A stretch of 11,686 bases of DNA from Euperipatoides rowelli (lineage: Eukaryota; Onychophora; Udeonychophora; Euonychophora; Peripatopsidae). Position 1 is the stretch's first letter, and every line of letters starts with the position of its first letter. Made by a program: the position numbers and the translations under genes. A model generated the notes under the pieces. It ran no database searches, was not told the origin of the DNA, and saw only the letters and a program-made list of their open reading frames with translations. This document shows, piece by piece, positions 1 through 7,345 of the stretch. The stretch is taken from assembly GCA_003024985.2 (NCBI GenBank), contig PXIH01S0006616.1; one strand, written 5' to 3'.

Positions 1-142
1 AATAATTGTTCATTTCTTCTTTGTTGAAGAGACTTGATATTAAAAAATAGCAGACTAGAATTGTAAGACTCATATCTATCTTTTAAAATGATTTTTATCG
101 CTCTTTTCTGTAGTGACTAATCGATTGATCTGATCTTTACAG

Positions 143-364
143 ATCTTGCAATGGTTTTGTGAATCAAATCCCACTCCTGATTCTGTAGTAACACAAATGT
201 TAAAAGATACAAGGCAACTCGGTAAATACTTTATCGGTAGATTATTTATTCTACTTCCACAGATAAATAAAAGAAAAGATTTAAGTAAGAAAACATGGCG
301 ACTGCTATCTCAAGCTATAACATATCACGTGACACCACTGTCATCCCGCAGTCAAAATAAATGA
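143..364 (+). CDS. Possible terminal coding exon of an unrecognised host gene
   Basis: An open frame follows a splice-acceptor-like TTTACAG ending at 142 and runs 73 codons to a TGA at 362-364. An in-frame TGA at 131-133, just upstream of the acceptor, fits an exon beginning at 143; the frame has no convincing ATG near its start. The residues begin ILQWFCESNPTPDS and include DTRQLGKYFIGRLF, a normal mix of charged and hydrophobic residues rather than the low-complexity translation of the surrounding AT-rich DNA. I do not recognise a domain. An AT-rich tract with AATAAA-like strings lies downstream and could be a 3' UTR. The alternative is a chance open frame of about 220 bases; without upstream exons in the window this cannot be settled. 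Confidence 0.3.
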   Translation: MLQWFCESNPTPDSVVTQMLKDTRQLGKYFIGRLFILLPQINKRKDLSKKTWRLLSQAITYHVTPLSSRSQNK

Positions 365-722
365 TACATAAAAATATTACAACATATGACAAGTACAGTG
401 CCTATAATATCGGCACTGTAATGAAAAAATACTGTAATGTTTTAAATCATATAATAATTTAAAATAATATATCAATTGCTTTTAAATAAATTATTTTATT
501 TTAATTTCTTGAATTCTATTTCTTTTTTTAATTGTTGAAAATGTGTAGGCCTACATGGCTACATCTTGCTAAGTGATGAGATGTAAAAAAAATAAATAGC
601 AAGGTAAACTACTGTAAATTTAATTATTGACCTGTAATTTAGTATTGCATAAAAAGTATAGTGAAAAAAAAAATACTAAATTTTAAATATTCATTTCAGT
701 GCCTACATTTTGTAATGTTAAG
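365..722. other. AT-rich flank without a recognisable gene
   Basis: Apart from the hairpin at 394-420 this stretch has only AT-rich sequence, AATAAA-like strings (around 483 and 589) and a 12-bp perfect palindrome TGTAGGCCTACA (544-555). I see no coding region or recognisable element on either strand. Confidence 0.5.
394..420. other. Perfect 9-bp hairpin
   Basis: TACAGTGCC (394-402) and GGCACTGTA (412-420) are exact reverse complements separated by a 9-base AT-rich loop. It lies 30 bases after the stop of the possible exon, so it could fold in a 3' UTR. It stands out because its stem is GC-richer than the surrounding sequence. Function unknown. Confidence 0.5.
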
Positions 723-753
723 TTTTTTTTTTTTTTTTTTGGGGGGGGGGGGG
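723..753 (-). other. Candidate poly(A) tail preceded by a C13 run
   Basis: The plus strand has T18 (723-740) directly followed by G13 (741-753). On the minus strand, the coding strand of the retrotransposon, this reads C13 then A18, as expected for a poly(A) tail at the 3' end of a retrotransposed copy. The adjoining C run is unusual in such AT-rich DNA. It could also be an independent slippage-prone simple repeat. Confidence 0.45.
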
Positions 754-1144
754 AGCGTTTAAACGTTTATAAATGTGTAGTAAAAATGTTTATCCAATTA
801 AGCGTTTTTTTCCCATCTCTATTATGCACGATTCAATGCTGGGGAAGCAAACAAGTCTAGTTAGAATTCACTCTTTGACTTGTATTTATTAATCATTAAA
901 ACGGTAGAAAAATTACAATTACAATAATGATCATTTTTACATTACTTACATATTTTTGACAATCACTCAGATGTACAAAAATTACTTACATATATTATAT
1001 TTTAGAATAGTACGGTATCATATAGTGCATCCTAGACTTTACATTAGTAACTACAATATCAACAAACTATTAATACATATATTTTTTTTATCAAACATTA
1101 TAACAATCAAAATATCTAAATATTCCAGTAATCAACTAGGTCAT
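754..1144 (-). other. Retrotransposon 3' UTR candidate
   Basis: About 390 bases lie between the ORF2 stop (1145-1147) and the A18 tail. No coding signal is seen. The minus strand contains TTAATAAATAC near 890, a usable polyadenylation signal, and short repeats of ATTACTTACATAT (940-995 on the plus strand). Which of these marks the true 3' end is uncertain. Confidence 0.4.
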
Positions 1145-2547
1145 TCACTGCACTTGTATACATTCAGTATTAAATTCAGAAAATGATGTAAGCTTATGTG
1201 GTGAAATCTGTAGACGGTTCAGTCTGATGGTTGATCTTATTATGGGATTATTCAATGACAAATTCTTATTAAAGAACTGTATATTAAAAATTATTTCTAA
1301 TCTAGTCAAACAAGGATTAGTGTAATATTCAATTGTTGATAATAGCGCGTCACAAGAGTATCTATTGTGAATAATACCATATAAGAATCAACTCAAATAC
1401 AGTTCTCCTGCTTTCCAACGACTGAACTCTATAGAAACTTCTATATTCAAGATATTATAAGGCATGATAATTAAGGGGAGTTTTGTATGATATCCATTTA
1501 AGATAATGGTATTGAACTCTTTTGATACTTTGTGTATTTACATCATTAGCAAATGCCCAAATAGGAGAACAATAGGCTACTCCAATATTGGACGGACATA
1601 CCATGGTGCAATACATTGTATGCAGCATTTTATAACTTTTGAATGGGTGAGTTATTTTACCCATAAACCTCAGTGATCTTGTTGCTCTAGAAACAATATT
1701 TTTTTATGTGATGGCAAATGTAAAATCATGAGAGTAAATTATTCCCAAGTCTTTTACATGATCTACTTTAGTGATAGTGTATGTTTCCAATTTATAATCA
1801 AAGACAACAGGAACTCTTTTAGTTGAAAAAGTAATCACAGCTGTTTTGTTATGGTTAACAGCAAGTCTCCACATCTTACACCACTGGTCAAAATTATCCA
1901 ATGATTGCTGCAATACATAGCAGTCCAGCATTGGGGTTATGGGATAGAATATCTTTGTATCATCAGCGTACATTAAAATATGTGACTTAATAACCTCGGG
2001 AAGATCATTGATGAACAAGGAGAATAGAAATGGGCCTAAATTGATCCCTGAATGACCCCCGATGTTATAGCTGCCGATGATGAAGTATTTTTTCTGTATA
2101 CTATTTGAGATCTGTTATTTAGGTATGAAGATATAAAATTTATCAAAGGGTTATTAAAGCCATATAATTTCAATTTGTGAATTAACAAGCTATGGCTTTC
2201 TGTATCAAAGGCTTTTTGTATGTCTAAGTACATAGAATCAATTTGTGAGCCACAGTCCAATGCCTGAGCTATATAATAATTATAAATAGTCAAATTTATC
2301 ATAGTTGACCTACGTCAAATAAATCCATGTTGGCAAGGTGATATAAGTGTTTGTACCAATGGATAAACATAATCTAGAAACAGATTTTCTATTATTTTAG
2401 ATAGGCCTACTGTTGATAATGGGAGACCGGCTACTTATATTATTTATGTCACCAGTCTTATACTTAGAATATACAATATACTGTACATGTCATTTTAAGG
2501 CAATCAGGAAAAATTTCATCTAAAAAACATTCATTTATTTGAACATG
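1145..2547 (-). pseudogene. ORF2, 3' part: reverse transcriptase and C-terminal domain
   Basis: This is the larger half of the RT of the main retrotransposon, which copies element RNA into DNA at the nicked target. In minus-strand order I can read ECFLDEIFPDCLK and KTGDINN (RT motif 1 region), SKIIENL and QHGF (motif 2), YLDIQKAFD followed by SLLIHKLKLYGF (motif A with its catalytic Asp), SGVIQGSI (motif B, normally SGVPQGS), LMYADDTKIF (motif C, both catalytic Asp intact), NHNKTAVITF (motif D) and VKDLGIIYSHDFTF (motif E). The C-terminal domain follows (SLESRR, TRLEIIFNI, SPHKLTSFSEF) to a stop at 1145-1147. Breaks include a TGA inside the QHGF-RRST segment near 2310, a frameshift near 2040 just after QGSI, a frameshift between 1704 and 1664, and stops near 1460 and 1370. 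The upstream end abuts a foreign insert at 2548. Confidence 0.9.
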
Positions 2548-2552
2548 TTTAG

Positions 2553-2889
2553 AATTTAGAATTTATTCAATAAAAGTTTAGGTTAATAAAACCTGTACAG
2601 TTTAACTTATAATAATAAAATACATACATAATATAGCCTACACATCTATACAGTGTTAATACACTTACATATAAAAATATACATGTTGTAAATCAATTTA
2701 TAAGTCACTATTATACTAAATACATGATATATTACATACTATCCACATATTACAATAATTAACTAAATGCTATAACAATATTAAATCAATATGAATAATA
2801 ACCACTTCTCTCATCACCCGATTTTCTACTTCCAACATCTCATCACACATAATCATCCTTCCCAAGACTTCAAATAACCCATTCCCTCC
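2553..2889 (-). other. 3' UTR of the nested fragment
   Basis: Between the stop at 2890-2892 and the terminal ATTCTAA repeats there is AT-rich sequence with no open frame of note. It includes a TAGGCTATA string near 2634 (minus strand) and ends in an AATAAA signal, consistent with a retrotransposon 3' UTR. Confidence 0.5.
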
Positions 2890-3137
2890 CTAGTCCATTT
2901 CTCTTAAATATATATCTAAGCCTAATTTGAAGTTTGCAAAGCTCCCCCATCAAATAATTTGTCTGGTAGACTATTCCAGATTGTAATATTTCTCCTGAAT
3001 ATCGATTTCAAGTAAAGATTGTTCTTACTAAACACCAATTTAATACCATATCTATGCATTCTAGAATTTTTTCTAACGTTAACAATGAAAAATTTATTTA
3101 TGTTCATTTTCATCACTATTTCCTTATAATATGTCAT
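2890..3137 (-). pseudogene. C-terminus of a second ORF2 (CR1-like)
   Basis: The minus-strand frame reads MTYYKEIVMKMN, then SRMHRYGIKLVF, then a stretch ending ITIWNSLPDKLFDGG. This matches the conserved end of CR1/L2-type ORF2 proteins, in which an R-rich stretch precedes W-N-S-L-P and the chain ends in a phenylalanine-lysine rich tail. A single extra G in GGGGG near 2943 shifts the frame; in the other frame the expected tail SFANFKLGLDIYL continues to a TAG at 2890-2892. This C-terminus differs from that of the surrounding element, so it comes from a separate family. Confidence 0.7.
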
Positions 3138-3151
3138 TTTTTATCATTCTC

Positions 3152-4488
3152 AGGATCAATTATAGAAGGGGCTATAGCCTTCAGTAGGCTATTGAAGCAG
3201 GTATACCATCTGGGGAGTGTGCATAACTATGCTTCAAGTTCAAGATTGCATTTAATACATCTTTTTTAGTAAACTTCGGGGCTTGTATAATATTTTCATG
3301 TTGAACAATCACTTTTGGCAGGGTATAATTTTTAACATTAAATTGTGAAGTAAAAAATTTCTGAAACAATTCAGAAACCTGTAGTTCAGTATTGGCTTCC
3401 ATCTCCTGATATTCATCTCTGCAGGAATCATCCTATTTCATTTAAATGTTCTCATGTAAAACCAGAAAGACTTTAAATCACCATTTATAACATTACTCTA
3501 TATTGCACCATACTATTCATCAGCCTTATTCCGAAACAACTTTTTGAATGCCATTCTAGTGTAAGAGTAATCAGAAGGATCGACTAAGTAAATTTTATGT
3601 TATTATTTTATATCTATGTAGGATTTTTAGCTCTCTGTCATACCATGGGTTATGGTCAGACTTCTTGATTCACTCACTCTTACAGTGGGAATTGTAACTA
3701 TGTATTTTGTAATAGTTTCAATGAATTTTGTAAATTTATCTTGGCAGCAGTCTTGATCCAGTATTTCTTCCCATTGTACAGCAGACAATAGTTTCTGGAG
3801 TCCATCAACATTATTACGTTTATAACACAGTGCCTTAGATTGATCAATTACTCTAGGATGTTTCTGTAAGTCAACAAGATGAAATGAGAAAGAGTCATGG
3901 TCAGAATCAAAAATATGTAGTGAAACAGCAGCGTCAATGTCATAACTAGATAATACTATATCCAGGTAATGGTCTCGCCTTGTAGGGAACAATATTTTAG
4001 ATTGCAGGTGTAAGGTATAAAACATATTAGAAAAGAATGACATCTCATCATTATCATAACTTATCATGGGATTGCATTTAGGGATATTACAGTCACCCAT
4101 CACTATGAATCTAGATTTACCTACATAAGTAATTGCAATCATTTCAAGCTCTCCATAGAGAGTTTCCAAATTATCTAAAGACACAGGTGGTGGCAAATAG
4201 ACAAGCACAATAAAAACAGAATTTCTAAACACATATAAGCTCCAGAAGAGTTGAAGTATATATTATCTTAGATTTCAATCTAGGATTGATGAGAATCATA
4301 ACACCTCTCCATTTCTCAAGACGGTCCCTCCTGTAAATATGATATTTATCTGTGATCATAATATCTGAAATTCTAGTATCCAACCAAGTCTCAGTAAGAG
4401 CATATATAGAAAACTGTTCCATTGACAATGATAGCTGTAAATAACTGACCTCCTTCCACAGACTCCTAACATTTTGATAGTATACAGT
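3152..4488 (-). pseudogene. ORF2, 5' part: APE endonuclease, linker and start of RT
   Basis: The apurinic-like endonuclease nicks target DNA to prime reverse transcription. In order I see QNVRSLWKEV (first catalytic Asn region, about 4474-4445), ALTETWLD (catalytic Glu), RRDR with GVMILI, VLVYLPPP, VMGDCNIP (the GDxN motif), LDIVLSS and SDHDSF (catalytic SDH). The linker has SFWFYMR, a motif common before the RT, then SELFQKFFTSQF and SPDGIPA, the start of the RT domain. The chain is broken by a frameshift near 4490, another near 4230, stops in 3430-3560, and a one-base loss near 3178 after SIAY. It begins roughly 20 bases after the ORF1 stop and ends where the nested fragment enters. All endonuclease catalytic motifs are present although the gene is dead. 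Confidence 0.88.
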
Positions 4489-4506
4489 ATCTCACCAATT
4501 CCCAAT

Positions 4507-5421
4507 TCAACATCTCCTCTGACTGATATATTGTGTGTTCTGCACTCGAACATTATTGGTTGAGGGTTCATGTCGTTTTGGTAAATCTTCTTTTGCAACA
4601 ATTTTACCTCTATATAAAACTACTTCTTCCTTATTACGGTGTCGTATATTGAGTTCAATTCTAAGTTTTTTAAATTCTTCTCTCTCAGCCTGGGTACGGT
4701 CTAATCCGAATGTTACACCTTGAAGTTCAGGTAGAGTTGATTTTATCGACGATGTCTGTCTAAGGAAATTCCATTTAGATGTTTCATCACTGAAAGCAAT
4801 AACAATTGATATAATCTTAGTTTGCGTTATTCTGCCTATTCTATAGGATCTAATGATGTCCGATATACCTTTTAGATCAAATAAATGTCTTAATTCAGCA
4901 AGAACGACCTCAAGATTTGCTGATTCAATCAAACCAAACATAATAACCTGATTTTTACGTAATTTGTCGATCTCAAATCTATTGAGCATAGCTGTTACCA
5001 TACTTTCCTGAGAAGCCACCACCTGCTGCAAACCCAGCTTTAAATCACCAATATCTCTACCCAGTTCATCCACTCGAACCTCAGATGAAGCAGCATATAT
5101 AAATTGCCTCTCTATATTCTCCAATCTTGTCTCTATCTGATTTTTACCTGACGCTGAGCTCTCCACTAGTCCATGAAGTTCTAGATCTGTAAATCTATTC
5201 TTTATGTCAACCATCTCCGATTCAATCACAGACAGTCTATTATCCTGCTTTTCCAATAAAAATCTCACTGAAGATGATATCTCTTCATATCTATCACCTT
5301 TGCCAATCAAGACACTCAATCCTTCAGAGAGCTTAGTCATATTAGTCTCAAGTGTTGTTAATCTCACATCATTATGCATTAGCAAGTTATCAATTTTGTC
5401 ATTTGCTGCAATTACTTTCAT
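4507..5421 (-). pseudogene. ORF1, 3' part: coiled coil and RRM-like nucleic-acid binding protein
   Basis: An intact 304-codon frame starting at ATG 5421. Residues 1-150 have long heptad patterns (for example LLMHNDVRLTTLETNMTKL and VDELGRDIGDLKLGL), suggesting a trimerising or dimerising coiled coil. Residues about 155-245 (QVIMFGLIESAN, IIRSYRIGRITQ, KWNFLRQTSS) match the RRM-like fold of LINE ORF1 proteins. The end (GLDRTQAEREEFKKLR, VVLYRGKIVA) matches the basic C-terminal domain. Such proteins bind element RNA and act as chaperones in the RNP. The ATG at 5421 is probably not the ancestral start: a frame continuing upstream (TIGDN) connects to the PHD-like segment across one frameshift at about 5425-5445. 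Confidence 0.85.
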
Positions 5422-5477
5422 GTTGTCACCAATAGTATAGCCCTAAAATCATCAATCATAGACACCTTAGGGTGACA

Positions 5478-5897
5478 CTAGGAGCAGAACCAAAGAATTT
5501 TTGGATTCTTTAGAGATTTAAATTCTGTAGCATTGAAACCTGTATATTTTTTATGTGTCCAAATACTACATGCATCACAACTTATAGATGAATCAGTCTT
5601 GTCATCTATCTCTTCCTTACAAATTCCACAAAAGAAAGGTCCAGGGTTTGTCTCAATGTCACCTGATAACAACAATATCATATCTACAATGAACATATAA
5701 TCTTTATTGCATGTAATGTAAATCACTGTCACTATATATCTCATTGATCCTTTTCTGGTTATTATATAGAAGTGAAACACCACCCTTGCCTTTTTTACCT
5801 CGGTCATAAATAAAATAGATTCAGATGTAAATGAACAATATTCACTGTTACTCTGAGATTGGCCCATAATGAACTCAGAGTTGTATCTTGCAATCAT
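5478..5897 (-). pseudogene. ORF1, 5' part: leader, 2A-type motif and PHD-like zinc finger
   Basis: The first ATG in frame is at 5897. A leader of about 85 residues ends in MILLLSGDIETNPGP, a 2A-type ribosome-skipping motif (DxExNPGP). A PHD-like finger follows at once (FFCGICKEEID, ISCDACSIWTHKKYTGF, KILWFCS). In this fold the expected ligands are Cys4-His-Cys3; here the Cys after His is Tyr (TAT, 5544-5546), and a TAG (5478-5480) sits between the last two Cys (FCS, stop, CHP). PHD fingers in ORF1 occur in CR1/L2-type elements and may bind histone tails or RNA. Translation continues in the same frame for about 20 codons past the TAG before the frameshift to the coiled-coil part. The leader is hydrophobic before the 2A motif, as usual for 2A peptides. 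Confidence 0.82.
5637..5681 (-). other. 2A-type translational recoding motif
   Basis: The minus strand encodes MILLLSGDIETNPGP. The conserved core DxExNPGP is complete, and the preceding Leu-rich helix with SG matches active 2A peptides. In the known mechanism the ribosome fails to form the Gly-Pro bond, releasing the leader and restarting at the final Pro, so the downstream PHD-coiled coil-RRM protein would begin with Pro. Activity of this copy is inferred, not shown. Confidence 0.85.
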
Positions 5898-6340
5898 AGG
5901 AAGAAGAAATAAATAATTTAAAAACAAAAACAACTGCAATGTACTAGTCTATTACTAACAACAATGTCAAGCAATTGCAATATACTGCAAGATTAAAAAT
6001 CAAACACCATAACCACTGTATTTCTGTGAGTCAGAATAACAATCATTCTTAAGTTGACAAAACGATTCATTTTTCTGGTCATTACATAGAAGCAAAACAT
6101 CACTTTTTTTTTATTTTTTACTTCAATAATAAACCGATAGTTTCAGATATAAAGACAAATTGTTTATCATTACTGATTATGCAAGAAACAACAGGTCTTA
6201 TACCATAATTGCCGTAATTTTATGAATCAAAAATAACTGTCTAAATTAATAAAACGATTTTCCATTTTTAGGCCCAATATCACATTAACGTTATCATACT
6301 TGACTATTTGATTATAGAAAACACAAGATCTATAACAGAA
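5740..6340 (-). repeat. Degenerate direct repeats at the 5' end of the retrotransposon
   Basis: Three related units are visible by eye. Plus-strand 5751-5850 and 6071-6170 align over about 100 bases at an offset of about 320 (TTTTCTGGT, then ATTAYATAGAAG, then TTCAGAT). Plus-strand 6008-6075 and 6202-6268 align at an offset of about 192-194 (CCATAA, TGARTCA, AAAACGATT). A further match links GATTATGCAAGAAAC (6175) with GATTATAGAAAACAC (6310). The first unit overlaps the ORF1 leader and the others lie in the 5' UTR. Repeated 5' units can act as promoter monomers in some LINEs; that role is inference here. Confidence 0.6.
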
Positions 6341-6750
6341 GTTCAATATTTGACAGGATCGTAGAACTCCAGAAAAATTATTTCAAGTAATCAAATTTCA
6401 CTTTTATATCCAATGATCCATAATAATCTACAATTTTCAAGACCAGAGTCCAGGTCTATCACGTGTTTATTGTTTTTGATATCTCTACGTTACTTGTGTT
6501 AGGACGATACCTTGTTGGCATAGTTACATTCATCTGACGGCCTTCATTGTGTCTGTTCATCTTGTAAGTAGTAGAGTGGATTACCTAGCCCTAATTAAGT
6601 ATTTTGGTAGTAATTAGTGGTCTGGCTTTGTCATATCAAGATTCAAAATAAGGGAGGGAAGTTATGGGTCTTGTGAAGTCAGCCTACTAGCGATAATCAG
6701 CACGACTGTTAAAATTTTTATAGACGGGTTTCTGACATCTATAGCCCCTA
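6341..6750. other. Spacer between retrotransposon and DNA transposon
   Basis: No gene is recognisable here. The stretch may contain the remaining 5' UTR of the retrotransposon. A minus-strand short ORF (6560-6459, 33 codons, beginning MNRHNEGRQMNV) and a plus-strand donor-like GTAAGT near 6564 are present, but neither has independent support. Confidence 0.4.
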
Positions 6751-6764
6751 ATTTGTAAAAAGGG
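6751..6764 (+). repeat. Left terminal inverted repeat
   Basis: ATTTGTAAAAAGGG matches the right end (10348-10361) exactly in inverted orientation. The core GTAAAAAGGG is also inverted-repeated at 6951-6960, so the left end has its own inward-facing pair about 186 bases apart. Confidence 0.7.
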
Positions 6765-7256
6765 TATATGTTATAAAATACAAAATAAGTATTCTCCCCC
6801 CCCCATTTAATGGTAGATTACACAGCCACTTGTACAAGTATGATTGTCAGACCTTTGTATGTATATGGGGTATTAGTATTACCACTGAAATTGTGCCTCA
6901 AGAGAAAAATGAGTTTACCTAACCCCTTGACCTTGATAGTGTTACTTGTACCCTTTTTACAAATGATATGAACTATTGACACATTCATAAGAGTTGGGGT
7001 ATATATGTGCTCATAAGAATGATCAAATCAAAAATGTTACCAATATTTTTGCCTTTATTAATCACAATCATTAAACTTTGTTGTAAGAATTACTGTAACT
7101 AATAAAAATTGCTGATAACTCAGGGAAAAAATCGAAAAAATGATGGTACAGAAAATGAAAAGTACAACAACTACTAATTAAAAAAAAAAACAGTTTGACT
7201 TTAACTAAGGGGGAAAACAATCTTAAAATGAACTTGGCAAAAAAAATTACACTACA
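6765..7256 (-). terminator. 3' region of the transposase gene with AATAAA signal
   Basis: Downstream of the last stop (7257-7259) the minus strand is non-coding. It has a canonical AATAAA at 7059-7054, about 200 bases past the stop, a plausible polyadenylation signal. A C9 run (6796-6804, plus strand) and the subterminal box at 6943-6964 also lie here. Confidence 0.4.
6943..6964 (+). repeat. Subterminal copy of the transposon end box (left)
   Basis: TACTTGTA followed by CCCTTTTTACAAAT copies the right end box (TACTTGACT + CCCTTTTTACAAAT at 10339-10361) in direct orientation. It is a plausible transposase binding site. A related 12-bp palindrome ACTTGTACAAGT lies at 6828-6839. Confidence 0.6.
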
Positions 7257-7345
7257 CTATTTTACATTGCTTGTGCTTCCAGCAATGAACTTGGCAAAAA
7301 AAAAAATACCATGCTGCTGTACACTGTTATACATTGTTTGTCCTT
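7227..7345. repeat. Tandem duplication of about 57 bp at the transposase 3' end
   Basis: AATGAACTTGGCAAAAAA starts at 7227 and again at 7284. The following bases stay alignable (ACACT, then TACATTG, TTGT, CTTCC), so this is a degenerate two-copy tandem repeat with a 57-base period. One copy lies in the last coding part and the other beyond the stop at 7257. Confidence 0.65.

Larger units (their letters stand above)
2548..3151 (-). mobile_element. Nested 5'-truncated non-LTR retrotransposon fragment
   Basis: This stretch interrupts the RT of the main element: coding similarity to RT stops at about 3152 (IIDP) and resumes at about 2547 (ECFLDEIFPDCLK), positions that are nearly adjacent in an uninterrupted RT. 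The intervening sequence holds the C-terminus of a different ORF2, a 3' UTR of about 340 bases and, at its minus-strand 3' end, AATAAATTCTAAATTCTAAA (2548-2567), a polyadenylation signal with a short tandem 3' repeat typical of CR1-like ends. No target-site duplication is obvious, which is common for this group. The 5' boundary is uncertain by about 10 bases. Confidence 0.7.
723..6340 (-). mobile_element. Degenerate APE-type non-LTR retrotransposon (CR1/L2/Jockey-like)
   Basis: On the minus strand the order is 5' repeats (about 6340-5740), ORF1 (5897-4507), ORF2 (about 4488-1145, split by a nested insert), a 3' UTR (1144-741) and a candidate A-rich tail (740-723). Domain order is that of a complete LINE-type element: ORF1 nucleic-acid chaperone, APE endonuclease, reverse transcriptase. 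The 2A motif plus PHD-like finger in ORF1 is a known combination in CR1-, L2-, Rex1- and Crack-type elements. The C-terminal pattern of ORF2 could also fit a Jockey-type element, so the clade is left open. Many frameshifts and stops make this copy inactive. The 5' boundary is a guess, no target-site duplication was found, and the 3' boundary rests on the homopolymer tail; an alternative 3' end is near 860-890. Confidence 0.85.

Noticed and set aside
956-1186. Plus-strand 76-codon open frame
   Set aside because: It lies antisense to the end of ORF2 and the 3' UTR, is rich in Ile, Tyr and Asn as expected for AT-rich noise, and shows no domain.
4356-4601. Minus-strand 81-codon frame between ORF1 and ORF2
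   Set aside because: It is an off-frame reading across the ORF1 end and the endonuclease start; the correct frame shows QNVRSL and ALTETWLD.
5637-5681. 2A motif as evidence of an integrated virus
   Set aside because: The neighbouring PHD-like finger, coiled coil, RRM-like domain, APE endonuclease and LINE-type RT make a non-LTR retrotransposon the clear source; no capsid or viral polymerase is seen.
6459-6560. 33-codon minus-strand ORF upstream of the retrotransposon
   Set aside because: It starts at a real ATG and looks balanced, but it is too short, and a plus-strand splice-donor-like string overlaps the same place; no homology is recognised.
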